This document shows, one piece after another, positions 16,862 through 25,161 of a DNA stretch of 64,000 nucleotides. The notes under the pieces were generated by a model. The model saw only the letters and a program-made list of their open reading frames with translations. It did not search any database and had not been told where the DNA came from. The stretch's first letter is position 1, and each line of letters begins with the position of its first letter. The translations under genes and the position numbers were made by a program. The stretch comes from Clostridium kluyveri DSM 555 (lineage in GTDB: Bacteria > Bacillota > Clostridia > Clostridiales > Clostridiaceae): assembly GCF_000016505.1 (NCBI RefSeq), contig NC_009706.1:3100001-3164000 (forward strand). The letters run 5' to 3'.

Positions 16862-17746
16862 TTATTTTTTCCTTTTAACAGCCTTGATATTCTTTCCTCC
16901 ACTTATTTTCACCAGTTTATAGACCACAGACCAATCATTTAACGAGGTATCTTCTTCAGGATGTACATTAGTTGGAAAAGCGAAATTACATATTTTAGCC
17001 CTATAAGGACTTACTGTAAAATTATCCAACGTAAACTTTTCCGATTTAACAGCCCTTTTTTTGGCATCCAATACAGTTATAGGTATCTTATCAATGGTAA
17101 TTGGTTTATTTGTGGCATTTCTCATTACTGCTGTAACTAATATATTTCCGTTCTTTCGCAGGCCTACACTAAAAGTAGATATAGAAAATTCTCCTTCTGT
17201 CATTTCTGGCAGTTCTTCTAAAAATTTGTCAAAAACAAGCTTGTCTTTTATATCTATGCTTTCAGGAAGCCCTTCATACCTGGGCCTTACCTTTGAAGTT
17301 ATACTAAGATTACCCTCCAATATAATTTTCCAGTCATCTTCTGGTATTTTATCCACTTTAACATTCTCTTTATCAAAGTAAAGTTTTAAAGGTCTTGCCG
17401 AATGTGGAGGAAGTGTTCCAAGAGACGATAGGTTAAACTTCTGAGCTGCCAAAACATCACCTTTGGAATTTGTAATTACAAAAGGTATTTTATTTAAATT
17501 CAAATCATATGAAAGTCCATTTCTTATATATACTTTAACCTCAAGTTTATCTTCTACATCATAAAGGTATACACCTGACACATTGAGTTGCCCCTCCTCT
17601 ATAGGGGGAAGTTCTTTTATTTCATCTTCAAAAATTTCTTTTTGTACATCAGAAACTACATTTTCTTCTTCGTCTAAAAGAGAGAGAACTGTGGAAACAT
17701 ATTCTGTACCGGTATTTTCCTTATCATGTTCTGTTTTCTTTACCAT
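16862..17746 (-). CDS. SLAP-domain protein (S-layer assembly type)
   Basis: Encodes 294 residues from the ATG at 17746, which follows TTGGAGGTTTAATA. It has no signal peptide. Two similar domains of about 110 residues each carry the SLAP signature: GVYLYDVEDKLEVKVYIRNGL...LPPHSARPLKLYF (about 60-165) and STFSVGLRKNGNILVTAVMRNATNK...VSPYRAKICNFAF (about 185-285). Proteins with duplicated SLAP domains are linked to S-layer assembly and accessory Sec secretion in some Firmicutes. A paralogue lies at 48568-49365. The 311-residue membrane protein gene follows 67 bp downstream and is probably co-transcribed. Confidence 0.8.
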   Translation of the reverse strand: MVKKTEHDKENTGTEYVSTVLSLLDEEENVVSDVQKEIFEDEIKELPPIEEGQLNVSGVYLYDVEDKLEVKVYIRNGLSYDLNLNKIPFVITNSKGDVLAAQKFNLSSLGTLPPHSARPLKLYFDKENVKVDKIPEDDWKIILEGNLSITSKVRPRYEGLPESIDIKDKLVFDKFLEELPEMTEGEFSISTFSVGLRKNGNILVTAVMRNATNKPITIDKIPITVLDAKKRAVKSEKFTLDNFTVSPYRAKICNFAFPTNVHPEEDTSLNDWSVVYKLVKISGGKNIKAVKRKK

Positions 17747-17924
17747 TATTAAACCTCCAAATTTCTTATAATAACTCATTTAACTTCTAGCTCTCTTAAT
17801 TTATCTTAGTTAAATATATCATAAGGATTTTCTAAAATCAAATGCAATTTTTATGGTAATTTTTTTATTTAAAGATTCATAATTTATAATATAATGTGTT
17901 TTTAATTTTACAGGGCAATAGTAA

Positions 17925-17953
17925 TTGTAACAATTTTACACAATAATTATACT
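17925..17953 (+). promoter_or_regulatory. Candidate promoter of the WG-repeat gene
   Basis: TTGTAA and TATACT are 17 bp apart, about 70 bp before the start codon. A later TATAAT (near 17986) lacks a convincing -35. The rest of the 274-bp gap before the gene holds nothing else that I recognise. Confidence 0.4.
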
Positions 17954-18020
17954 GAATTACAACGCTCTACTGTGAATAATATGGTATAATAACCTAAAAC
18001 CACATAGGGAGGGAAAAAAT

Positions 18021-19775
18021 TTGAAAAATTTTTTTAAAAAATACTGTAGTTTAATTCTGACTTCTCTATTTCTCTTAAGTTGTGTACCCTTTCAAAATTC
18101 TTATAAAGTACTGGCAGCAGATAACAAAAAATATTCAATAACAGATTTAAATTTATCTGCAGATAGTGTATATGCCTTTGAAGATAATGGACTGGCAAAA
18201 TTCAAGAAAGACGGTTTATACGGTATTATGGATACTAATGGAACAATAATCCTTGCCCCCCAATTCACTTCTATATCTTCCTTCAAGAATGGATACGCCA
18301 AGGTTTCCAAAGGATCAAAACTGGGTGTTATAAATTCAAAAGGAACTATTATAATACAACCCCAATTTAAGGATATAGGTGATTTTTCTCAAAATGGGGT
18401 GGCATCTGTAAATACAGGCTCCTCCTGGGGAATAATAAACCGTTTTGGTAAAATGATTATTGAGCCTAAATTTGATACTGTATACAACTTTGAAAATGGA
18501 TTCATAAGGGTAAGAAAAGATAATAAATATGGATTTTTAGACAGCAGTGGAAATATACTTTCAAATTGTATATACGATAATGCCTATAACTTTCAAGAAA
18601 ATTATGCCGCTGTGAAGAAAGGAGCTTCCTGGGGGCTTATAGATACTAAGGGAACTTTTACAGCCTTTAGTTTTGATGAAATAAAATCTCCTATTCTAGG
18701 AACGATACCCATAAAAAAAGGAGATAACTGGGGACTCTCTGATATGAAAGGTAATATAATTTTACAACCGGAATATAAGGATATATCAGCTTTAAATAAA
18801 AACTTAATTAAGGTATGTAATGGAGGCAAATATGGAGTTATAAATAAAAATGGTATTAAAATCTTAAATGTTGAATATGACAGCATTACACCTAATGAAA
18901 ATGGACTATCTCTCATATATAAAAATAAAATTTACGGAGTTATAGACTCACTAGGCAAAATAATAGTACAACCCCAATTTGACTGGATAGATAATTTCCA
19001 GGAAGGAAAAGCTATTGTAGAATCTCATGGTACTTATGGTTTTGTGGATACTGAAGGAAAGGTAACTTTTAAATCAGAATTTGATAAAATATATGCATTT
19101 AGAGAAGGGCTTGCCAGAGTACAAAAGAACAATAAATATGGATTTATAAATGATAGTGGAGATATAGTAATTCAACCTACTTTTAATAGTGCTTATGACT
19201 TTAACGAAGGCTATGCAGCAATAGAAAAAAACACAGGTTCTTCAAGTATTGAAGATTCAGATGACCAAAGTCTCATAAGCAAGTATCTAAAATGGGGATA
19301 TATAGATAGGCAAGGTTCTACTTTTATTTCCTATGATTTTAAAAGTGCATCCTCTTTTAACAATGGATGTGCACTTATTCTAAAGGATGGCAAATGCAGT
19401 CTTATAAAAAACCATGATATGAAATTTATACCAAACAGCACCATAACAGATTCTTTTAAAACATGGAAAATAAAATTTAGTAAATCTCTTCAGAATAAAA
19501 CCACTAAAAATTCTGATGATGATATAATAAACGATATAAATATGACTATGACAAACAATATTAAAATTACCGACAGCAGCGGAAAATACAAAGATGTTTC
19601 TTTTACTTTTGAAAGCCCGGATACTATAATAATAGCTCCTCCTTATAATGGATATAAAGTTAATGAAACCTATACTATTACAGTACTTAGCAATGGGAAA
19701 TACAACATTAGAGATACAGAGGGAAATACCCTAAAACCTTCTATTATAAAAATTCCCTTTTCAGTTACTAACTAA
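18021..19775 (+). CDS. Secreted WG-repeat protein with a C-terminal Ig-like domain
   Basis: Encodes 584 residues. The start is TTG with AGGGAGGG 7 nt upstream. A signal peptide is followed by about nine to ten WG repeats of roughly 40-45 residues (about 45-450), seen as YGIMDTNGTIILAPQF, WGIINRFGKMIIEPKF and YGFINDSGDIVIQPTF. WG repeats form propeller-like or solenoid modules of unknown ligand. The last 110 residues (WKIKFSKSL...IPFSVTN) match the SbsA/Ig-like pattern also found in the S-layer-like proteins here. Secretion and surface location are likely. Confidence 0.85.
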   Translation: MKNFFKKYCSLILTSLFLLSCVPFQNSYKVLAADNKKYSITDLNLSADSVYAFEDNGLAKFKKDGLYGIMDTNGTIILAPQFTSISSFKNGYAKVSKGSKLGVINSKGTIIIQPQFKDIGDFSQNGVASVNTGSSWGIINRFGKMIIEPKFDTVYNFENGFIRVRKDNKYGFLDSSGNILSNCIYDNAYNFQENYAAVKKGASWGLIDTKGTFTAFSFDEIKSPILGTIPIKKGDNWGLSDMKGNIILQPEYKDISALNKNLIKVCNGGKYGVINKNGIKILNVEYDSITPNENGLSLIYKNKIYGVIDSLGKIIVQPQFDWIDNFQEGKAIVESHGTYGFVDTEGKVTFKSEFDKIYAFREGLARVQKNNKYGFINDSGDIVIQPTFNSAYDFNEGYAAIEKNTGSSSIEDSDDQSLISKYLKWGYIDRQGSTFISYDFKSASSFNNGCALILKDGKCSLIKNHDMKFIPNSTITDSFKTWKIKFSKSLQNKTTKNSDDDIINDINMTMTNNIKITDSSGKYKDVSFTFESPDTIIIAPPYNGYKVNETYTITVLSNGKYNIRDTEGNTLKPSIIKIPFSVTN

Positions 19776-19840
19776 GAAAACACATTTAAATTCACAGTTT
19801 ACAATGCACAATTAAGGAGGATTTTTCTTAGAAAAATCTA

Positions 19841-19899
19841 TAATAAAGAAAAGATACCTAGATTTAAATTATAAAAATCTAGGAGTCTCTTCTTTATTA
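19841..19899. terminator. Long imperfect hairpin after the WG-repeat gene
   Basis: A 25-bp stem with three mismatches (19841-19865 against 19875-19899) encloses a 9-nt loop. It can end transcription from the left, and on the - strand it overlaps the stop codon of the Uma2 remnant. Together with the adjacent AATTGTG words it may belong to a dispersed repeat. Confidence 0.5.
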
Positions 19900-20031
19900 A
19901 CTTCTATAATCTAGTTTATTTTCATCACATATAACTGTAATATCTGGCTGAACAACATTTTTTATTTCTTCATCTTCCTCCCCATCAGATAATCTAACAT
20001 CAAAAGGTGCCGTATATACTTTAATTATAAA
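19897..20031 (-). pseudogene. Fragment of a Uma2 family (DUF820) endonuclease-like protein
   Basis: An open stretch of 44 residues without a start codon reads VYTAPFDVRLSDGEEDEE, then VVQPDITVICDENKLD. These are the core Uma2 motifs, including the PD-(D/E)XK-type catalytic tract around VQPDITVIC. Full proteins have about 180-200 residues. The 5' end is cut where a repeat of the AATTGTG family begins (near 20032) and the 3' end stops early. It is a dead remnant, too short to be active. Confidence 0.75.
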
Positions 20032-20045
20032 CTGTGAATTGTGTA

Positions 20046-20474
20046 TTATTTCACAGTTAAATTCACTACCATTTTATTGTCCCTTACAGCCATTACAGTA
20101 ACTGGCATTTTCTCATATTTCTTTTTCAGATTTTCGCCATATTCTTGTGCAAGTTTTTTAACTTCCTGGTCACTGACTCCTTCTTTAACCACCATAGTAA
20201 CTATAACCTTATTATTTTGCGTATATACCCTTCCATTTGATATGATTTTTTCCTTTTTAAGCTTTTTAGTTTTACTTTCGTCCTCTGTTATGCCAAGTCT
20301 TTTATCTTCCTTAGCTTGTTCAATTTTAACAGGATCTTTGGATTCCACAACCTTTTTGTGATAAAAATATCCTGCTATACCAGCAATAATTACTACAATA
20401 ATTATGATTAATCCTATTGCCCTAGCCTTATTTTTAACTACTTTATCCTTAAGTAATTTAAGCTTATCTTTCAT
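20046..20474 (-). CDS. Membrane-anchored protein of unknown function
   Basis: Encodes 142 residues from the ATG at 20474, which follows AAGGGTGGTGG. A membrane helix (about 19-41, GLIIIIVVIIAGIAGYFY) follows a Lys-rich cytoplasmic start, and about 100 hydrophilic residues face outward. The outer part has a compact alpha/beta region with NNKVIVTMVVKEGVSDQEV, then LKKKYEKMPVTVMAVRDNKMVVNLTV. The overall plan resembles the protein at 58039-58632 (N-terminal helix, small domain with INAMAVVD), so the two may be distant relatives. No known family is recognised. Confidence 0.6.
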   Translation of the reverse strand: MKDKLKLLKDKVVKNKARAIGLIIIIVVIIAGIAGYFYHKKVVESKDPVKIEQAKEDKRLGITEDESKTKKLKKEKIISNGRVYTQNNKVIVTMVVKEGVSDQEVKKLAQEYGENLKKKYEKMPVTVMAVRDNKMVVNLTVK

Positions 20475-20499
20475 AAAGACCACCACCCTTTAAATCAAT

Positions 20500-20610
20500 T
20501 CTCAATTTACTATTCACAGTTCACAATTAGAGAAAGATTTTTCTGTGAAAAATCTACAATAAATTGTGAATTGTGCTCTATGAACTGTGCATTGTGTTAT
20601 GTGCATTGAA
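20500..20610. repeat. Dispersed AATTGTGAATTGTG-type repeat with core hairpin
   Basis: Words of the type TTCACAGTTCACAATT lead into the hairpin AGATTTTTC / GAAAAATCT, then AATTGTGAATTGTGC and GTGCATTG words. This is the most complete copy of the family in the window. Confidence 0.65.
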
Positions 20611-20661
20611 TAGGCAAATCCATTCTATCATACTTATTATAATTTAACAGTTATCCCAAAG

Positions 20662-20870
20662 GTTATTCATGAAAAGTTAAAAATTAAGAGTCAAGAATTA
20701 AAAGTTGAGGAAGACTTTTCTCAGCTTTGCTGCGAAAAATCTCAAAATATAGCAACAGCACCACTAAAGCCTTGCTTTAATGGTGCTGTATTTTAGATTT
20801 TCTAAAACATAGCGGAAGAAAATCTTCATTAGCTTTTAACTATTACCCTTTAACTATTACCTAATCTTTC
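20662..20870. repeat. Composite repeat region (AATTAAGAGTTAAAAGT type)
   Basis: This gap holds words like AATTAAGAGTCAAGAATT at the left and TTAACTATTACCCTTTAAC at the right. They flank a GACTTTTC...GAAAAATC hairpin and a separate 16-bp hairpin (ACAGCACCACTAAAGC with its near-complement, about 20756-20791). No gene is seen. A related short copy lies at 39962-40040. Confidence 0.5.
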
Positions 20871-20936
20871 AATTATCAAACTTAGAAACCTAAATCATAA
20901 TTAGAGGTTTTCAGTTATGAACTAATAGTGAAGAGC

Positions 20937-22112
20937 CTATGAACTTGCTGGAAGATCTTTAGTCAGGGTATATTCAAATTGATCCGATAGTATCATGTAA
21001 TTGTCCACAGCATTTTCTAAATTTACCTTTTCACTTTCAAGAGAAAGTTTATAAGAATCAAGTTCCACTTCAGTTAAAACCCCAGCCTTAACTTTGGCTG
21101 CAGCAATATCATAGTTCATCTTTGCATTGTCTACTTTTATCTGCTGTGTATTCACGGAATCCTCACTATTTTTAAGGGTATAATACTGATTCCATAAATC
21201 AACTTTCTTTTGCAATTGCGTAGTATAGATATTATTTTGAGCCGTCTGTATCTGAAGCCCTGTATTGACTTCTCCCGTTGCATCATTATAGGAATATTGT
21301 TTATATATATCTTCCTGTATTTTAAGTATAGAAATATTATTGACTATTTTTGTAATATCATAGGAGTTATTAACTGCTTGATCGATTCTTGACTGTATGT
21401 TGCTATCGTCAAATTTTACAAGCTCCCTATTCACTTCTGGCAAAGTTATTGTATTATCTAGACTTATGTTTACAGCCTGTGCTATGCTCAACTCATACTG
21501 CTCCAATTGAGCTTTTGGAGTATTAAGTGCTGCTATAAAATTACTTTTTTGAACCTCAAGAGTTTGAAGAGCATCACTTGTCAATTGCCCCTGCTTTATT
21601 TTAGCATTTGTCTGTTCAATTTGTTTATCCATATTTTCTATCTGTGCATTTATAACAGTTATTTGACGTTGACAACTTACTGCATCTAAATACTGTCCTT
21701 CTATAGTAAACTTTATATTTTGCAATTCATCCTCTCTATCATACTTGGCATTTTTAATATTTTGTTCATCTAGTTTAGGTGTAACATCTGTTATAATTTT
21801 TACAGCAGCATATTGCCCCCGAGGATAATTAACAGAACTTGTTCCCTTATACAAAGAGGCATTTTGACCATCTCTGTCATATTGTTTCTGATAAAGAATT
21901 ATTTTTTGATCAAGCATTTGAATTTCCTTATTATTTGTTTCTATAAGTTTTAACAAATCATCCAGGGTAAAATTATTTGGATCAATAGTACCTGTGGAAA
22001 TTACAGATTCCGTAGTACTGCTAGATGATGGTACATCAGCTTCTGCAAAACAGGTAGTGCCTATACTAAGAGCCATTGCAAGTCCAATTACTATACTTAA
22101 CTTTTTTTTCAA
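20937..22112 (-). CDS. TolC-like secreted coiled-coil protein
   Basis: Encodes 391 residues with a signal peptide (cleavage near CFA-EAD). The rest is almost all helix, in the duplicated pattern of TolC family proteins: LDDLLKLIETNNKEIQML, QLTSDALQTLEVQKSN, YDIAAAKVKAGVLTEVELD. In Gram-negatives TolC forms an outer-membrane channel, which cannot apply directly here; the beta-barrel strands are not obvious. A paralogue is encoded just upstream, 12 bp away, so they form one operon. The start is TTG after TAGGAGG. The role is unknown; it may bridge or scaffold parts of the envelope. Confidence 0.75.
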   Translation of the reverse strand: MKKKLSIVIGLAMALSIGTTCFAEADVPSSSSTTESVISTGTIDPNNFTLDDLLKLIETNNKEIQMLDQKIILYQKQYDRDGQNASLYKGTSSVNYPRGQYAAVKIITDVTPKLDEQNIKNAKYDREDELQNIKFTIEGQYLDAVSCQRQITVINAQIENMDKQIEQTNAKIKQGQLTSDALQTLEVQKSNFIAALNTPKAQLEQYELSIAQAVNISLDNTITLPEVNRELVKFDDSNIQSRIDQAVNNSYDITKIVNNISILKIQEDIYKQYSYNDATGEVNTGLQIQTAQNNIYTTQLQKKVDLWNQYYTLKNSEDSVNTQQIKVDNAKMNYDIAAAKVKAGVLTEVELDSYKLSLESEKVNLENAVDNYMILSDQFEYTLTKDLPASS

Positions 22113-22124
22113 TTTTTTTACCTC

Positions 22125-23249
22125 CTAATTTGTAATTTTTGATGTATCGCTTCCGATATCACAAGCAAGATTTAATTTAAGCTGTGCTATCCATATATCT
22201 CTTTGAAGTGATTTTAAATCATTTTGAGCAGTTTTCACACTTATTTCCTGTGAATCAAAATCTATTTTACTCATTACCCCTGCCTTATATTTTGCAAGAG
22301 CAATATTATAATTTGTTTGAGCCAGTGCGAGTGCATCTTTTTTTGAATCCAAAGCTTTACATTTGACCTGTAAATTATTATAAAGTCCATTTATTTCAAC
22401 AGGTATGGTCAAATTATCCATGTCCAGAGCATCTTTTGCCTGTTCCACATTATATTGTCCAATTCCATACATGACATCATATTTAGATGGATAAACCGAC
22501 TTTATAATTTTAAATTCAAAGTTCTTTAAATTTACGTACTCCTGAGCATTTAAGATTTCAGCCCTGTTTTTCAATGCATCATTTACATAATCATCATAAC
22601 TTCTTATATAAGGGGATTCTGTAAATTTATCCTTAAGGAGCACATCATATTTCACATATACATCTATATCAAATATCTTATTTAATTTCATAATTTCAAG
22701 TTCATATCCCCTTTGAGCCTTGTTGAACTGAGCTTTTGCATCATAATAGGATACCTCTGTCTGTTTCACATCTGCCTCTGTAATAATCCCTAAATTTAAC
22801 TTTAGCTTTGCACTATTGTATTGTTCTTCAGCATTGTTAAGCTTGTCCTGTTGCAGATCCAAAGCATCTTTACTATTCATAACATTATTATATTCTGTAT
22901 ATGCTGATAACTTAACTTCATTTTTAGTGACTTCTTTTTGATTGGTATATTTATAAATAGAAAATTTAGCTTCCTCAGGGGCATTTGCTATAGTTATCAT
23001 AATGTTATATCTCTCATCATTTGTCATATCATCACTAGTTTCACCTGCGCTGCCTGTATTTTTTATAGCCTTATTATAAGAGTTTTGTGCCTGTTGTATT
23101 GAAATATCAGCATTTTTAACCTTATAAGTACTATCAATATTGTTACTTATCAGACTGTCAATATCTAAGGTATTTCCCTGCGCAAAAGCCGTAGTACTTG
23201 TACAAAAGCTCAAAACAACTGCGGCAGCAAGCATTTTAATCTTATTCAT
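22125..23249 (-). CDS. TolC-like secreted coiled-coil protein
   Basis: Encodes 374 residues from the ATG at 23249, which follows TGGAAGGAGGAAAAT. A signal peptide (cleavage near AFA-QG) is followed by long helices with the TolC repeat pattern: LNNAEEQYNSAKLKLNLGI, EADVKQTEVSYYDAKAQ and NYNIALAKYKAGVMSK. It is first in a two-gene operon with a paralogue. Such TolC-like proteins without an outer membrane are known from several clostridia but have no established function. No transporter or adaptor gene of an efflux system is adjacent. Confidence 0.75.
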   Translation of the reverse strand: MNKIKMLAAAVVLSFCTSTTAFAQGNTLDIDSLISNNIDSTYKVKNADISIQQAQNSYNKAIKNTGSAGETSDDMTNDERYNIMITIANAPEEAKFSIYKYTNQKEVTKNEVKLSAYTEYNNVMNSKDALDLQQDKLNNAEEQYNSAKLKLNLGIITEADVKQTEVSYYDAKAQFNKAQRGYELEIMKLNKIFDIDVYVKYDVLLKDKFTESPYIRSYDDYVNDALKNRAEILNAQEYVNLKNFEFKIIKSVYPSKYDVMYGIGQYNVEQAKDALDMDNLTIPVEINGLYNNLQVKCKALDSKKDALALAQTNYNIALAKYKAGVMSKIDFDSQEISVKTAQNDLKSLQRDIWIAQLKLNLACDIGSDTSKITN

Positions 23250-23498
23250 ATTTTCCTCCTTCCATATGTTAAAATATTTTCTTACGAAATATAATATTTC
23301 AATCATGAACTGATTTTACCACAATTATAGTTATATTTCCATAGTTAGAACTATAATTACTGATATGCAAAATTTTACAAATATGTTTTCTGACCATTGC
23401 CAAAATAAGAATATATTCCTATAATTTACCTATACAGTATTTTTTATATTCATGATACAATTTAAAGGTATATTATTATAAAGGGAGATGTAAACTGA

Positions 23499-25055
23499 AT
23501 GAAGAAAATAACAGGACTAACTATATCAATGGCCTTGATACTTTGTATGTCTAATATTGCCTATGCCAAAACTACATATAACGTGACGAGATTTGCTGGT
23601 CTTGACAGATACAAAACTTCTCTAAAGATTTCAAACAACTTTCAACAGGGAACTTTACAGAATATAATACTTGCCAGTGGAAAAGATTTTCCAGATGCAT
23701 TAGCAGGAAGTGTTTTATCTAAAAAATATAATGCTCCCATACTCCTTATAAATACCGATTTAAGCGAAAATTCCGACGCCATAGAGTACATAAAAAATCA
23801 TATAGATAAAGAAGGAACTCTATACGCCTTAGGAGGCACTGCGTCAATAAGTGATGAATTCCTAAACTCCATGAAACAGTCAGGTTACAAAAACATTACA
23901 AGGCTTGGAGGAAAAAATAGATTTGATACCAATAAGTCTATAATAAATTCCATGAAAGTGGAAAAGGGAACCCCTATAGTTATTGCAAATGGATGGGGAT
24001 TTGCAGATGCCCTAAGTATATCAAGTATAGCCGCTTCAAAAGGATATCCTATATTTATGACAGGAGATACCTATCTTCCAGAAGAAACCAAAAGCCTTAT
24101 TTCAGATATCAATCCCAGTGATGTTTACATAATAGGTGGACAAGGTTCTGTAAAAGATGGAGTAATAAACCAGTTAAAATCTCTTGTACCATCTTTAAAA
24201 GACAACAACATAATAAGAGTAGATGGACAAACTAGGTATGAAACTTCACTAAATATATGTAAATATTTTAATTTAGACACAGATACAGCAGTGCTGGCCA
24301 GTGGTGCAAATTTTCCTGACGCATTATCTGGAAGTGCTCTGGCTTCTAAATTAAATGCCTCTATTCTTCTCACAGATGGCAATGACATATCAAACCAAAA
24401 AAGCTTTATGGATGAAAAAAAATATAAAAAGGTAGTAATCTTGGGAGGTATAGGAGTTATAGACTTGCCTGTGGAATACCTGTTAAAATCCCCATCAGAT
24501 GTGGTAGAATCTGAAAAAAACTATGTAAACAATTTAAAAACTTATTGTGAATCATATGATGACAAGAATACAAATATATCAGAACAATTAAATGGAACCT
24601 ATAATAATATTATTGATATAATATCAAATTTGGATTCTGCCGCTAGCAGTTATGAAATATCCCAAAAGCTTGGAGAACTGATTGGATCATTTGAAGAAAG
24701 TATTTCCTATTTATCTGATTATAAAAATGAACTTATTTCACTTAGAGATAAGGTATCCAATCTTTCCATACCAGAAGGATTGGATACTCTAAACAAACAA
24801 TATTTAAATAGTATAAATACTCAAATTGAAACTACAAATAAAATATTGGATTATATGAATAACTGCAATAATATATTCACTGCCCTTAAAAATGCAGTAG
24901 ATACTTCAGATTTGGATAGAATAAATGAAGAAGCAAACAAACTCGAAAATTTATCCAGTGATATGGATACAATTTCAAATATAGAAAATGGAAATGAGGG
25001 TATAAGCAGCTTATATACCCGCATCACCACAGCCTTAAATAATTTACAGCAGTAA
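23499..25055 (+). CDS. Secreted protein with three cell-wall-binding repeats (CWB2) and a coiled-coil tail
   Basis: Encodes 518 residues. A signal peptide (cleavage near AYA-KT) is followed by three CWB2 (PF04122) repeats, about 28-330. Typical pieces are RFAGLDRYKTSLKIS, ASGKDFPDALAGSVL, YALGGTASISDEF and YIIGGQGSVKDGV. CWB2 repeats anchor proteins to anionic wall polymers in clostridia. The last 180 residues are helical and polar (coiled coil), with no recognised domain. AAAGGGAGATG precedes the ATG. It is convergent with the larger CWB2 protein gene and shares a terminator with it. Confidence 0.88.
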   Translation: MKKITGLTISMALILCMSNIAYAKTTYNVTRFAGLDRYKTSLKISNNFQQGTLQNIILASGKDFPDALAGSVLSKKYNAPILLINTDLSENSDAIEYIKNHIDKEGTLYALGGTASISDEFLNSMKQSGYKNITRLGGKNRFDTNKSIINSMKVEKGTPIVIANGWGFADALSISSIAASKGYPIFMTGDTYLPEETKSLISDINPSDVYIIGGQGSVKDGVINQLKSLVPSLKDNNIIRVDGQTRYETSLNICKYFNLDTDTAVLASGANFPDALSGSALASKLNASILLTDGNDISNQKSFMDEKKYKKVVILGGIGVIDLPVEYLLKSPSDVVESEKNYVNNLKTYCESYDDKNTNISEQLNGTYNNIIDIISNLDSAASSYEISQKLGELIGSFEESISYLSDYKNELISLRDKVSNLSIPEGLDTLNKQYLNSINTQIETTNKILDYMNNCNNIFTALKNAVDTSDLDRINEEANKLENLSSDMDTISNIENGNEGISSLYTRITTALNNLQQ

Positions 25056-25099
25056 TTGTGAAAAGCCTTTTCCTAAATATAGGAAAAGGCTTTTCACAA
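25056..25099. terminator. Bidirectional terminator between the two CWB2 genes
   Basis: A perfect 20-bp stem with an AATA loop (TTGTGAAAAGCCTTTTCCTA and its complement) starts right after the stop of the + strand gene. It continues into a dispersed repeat on the right. Confidence 0.8.
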
Positions 25100-25155
25100 T
25101 TCACAGTGCACAATTTATAGATTTTTTACAGAAAAATCATCCTAAATTGTGAATT
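25094..25155. repeat. Dispersed AATTGTGAATTGTG-type repeat
   Basis: TCACAATTCACAGTGCACAA, then a TAGATTTTTT...GAAAAATCA hairpin, then AAATTGTGAATTGAT. It has the same layout as the copy at 20500-20610, placed between the terminator and the end of the large CWB2 gene. Confidence 0.6.
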
Positions 25156-25161
25156 GATCTA

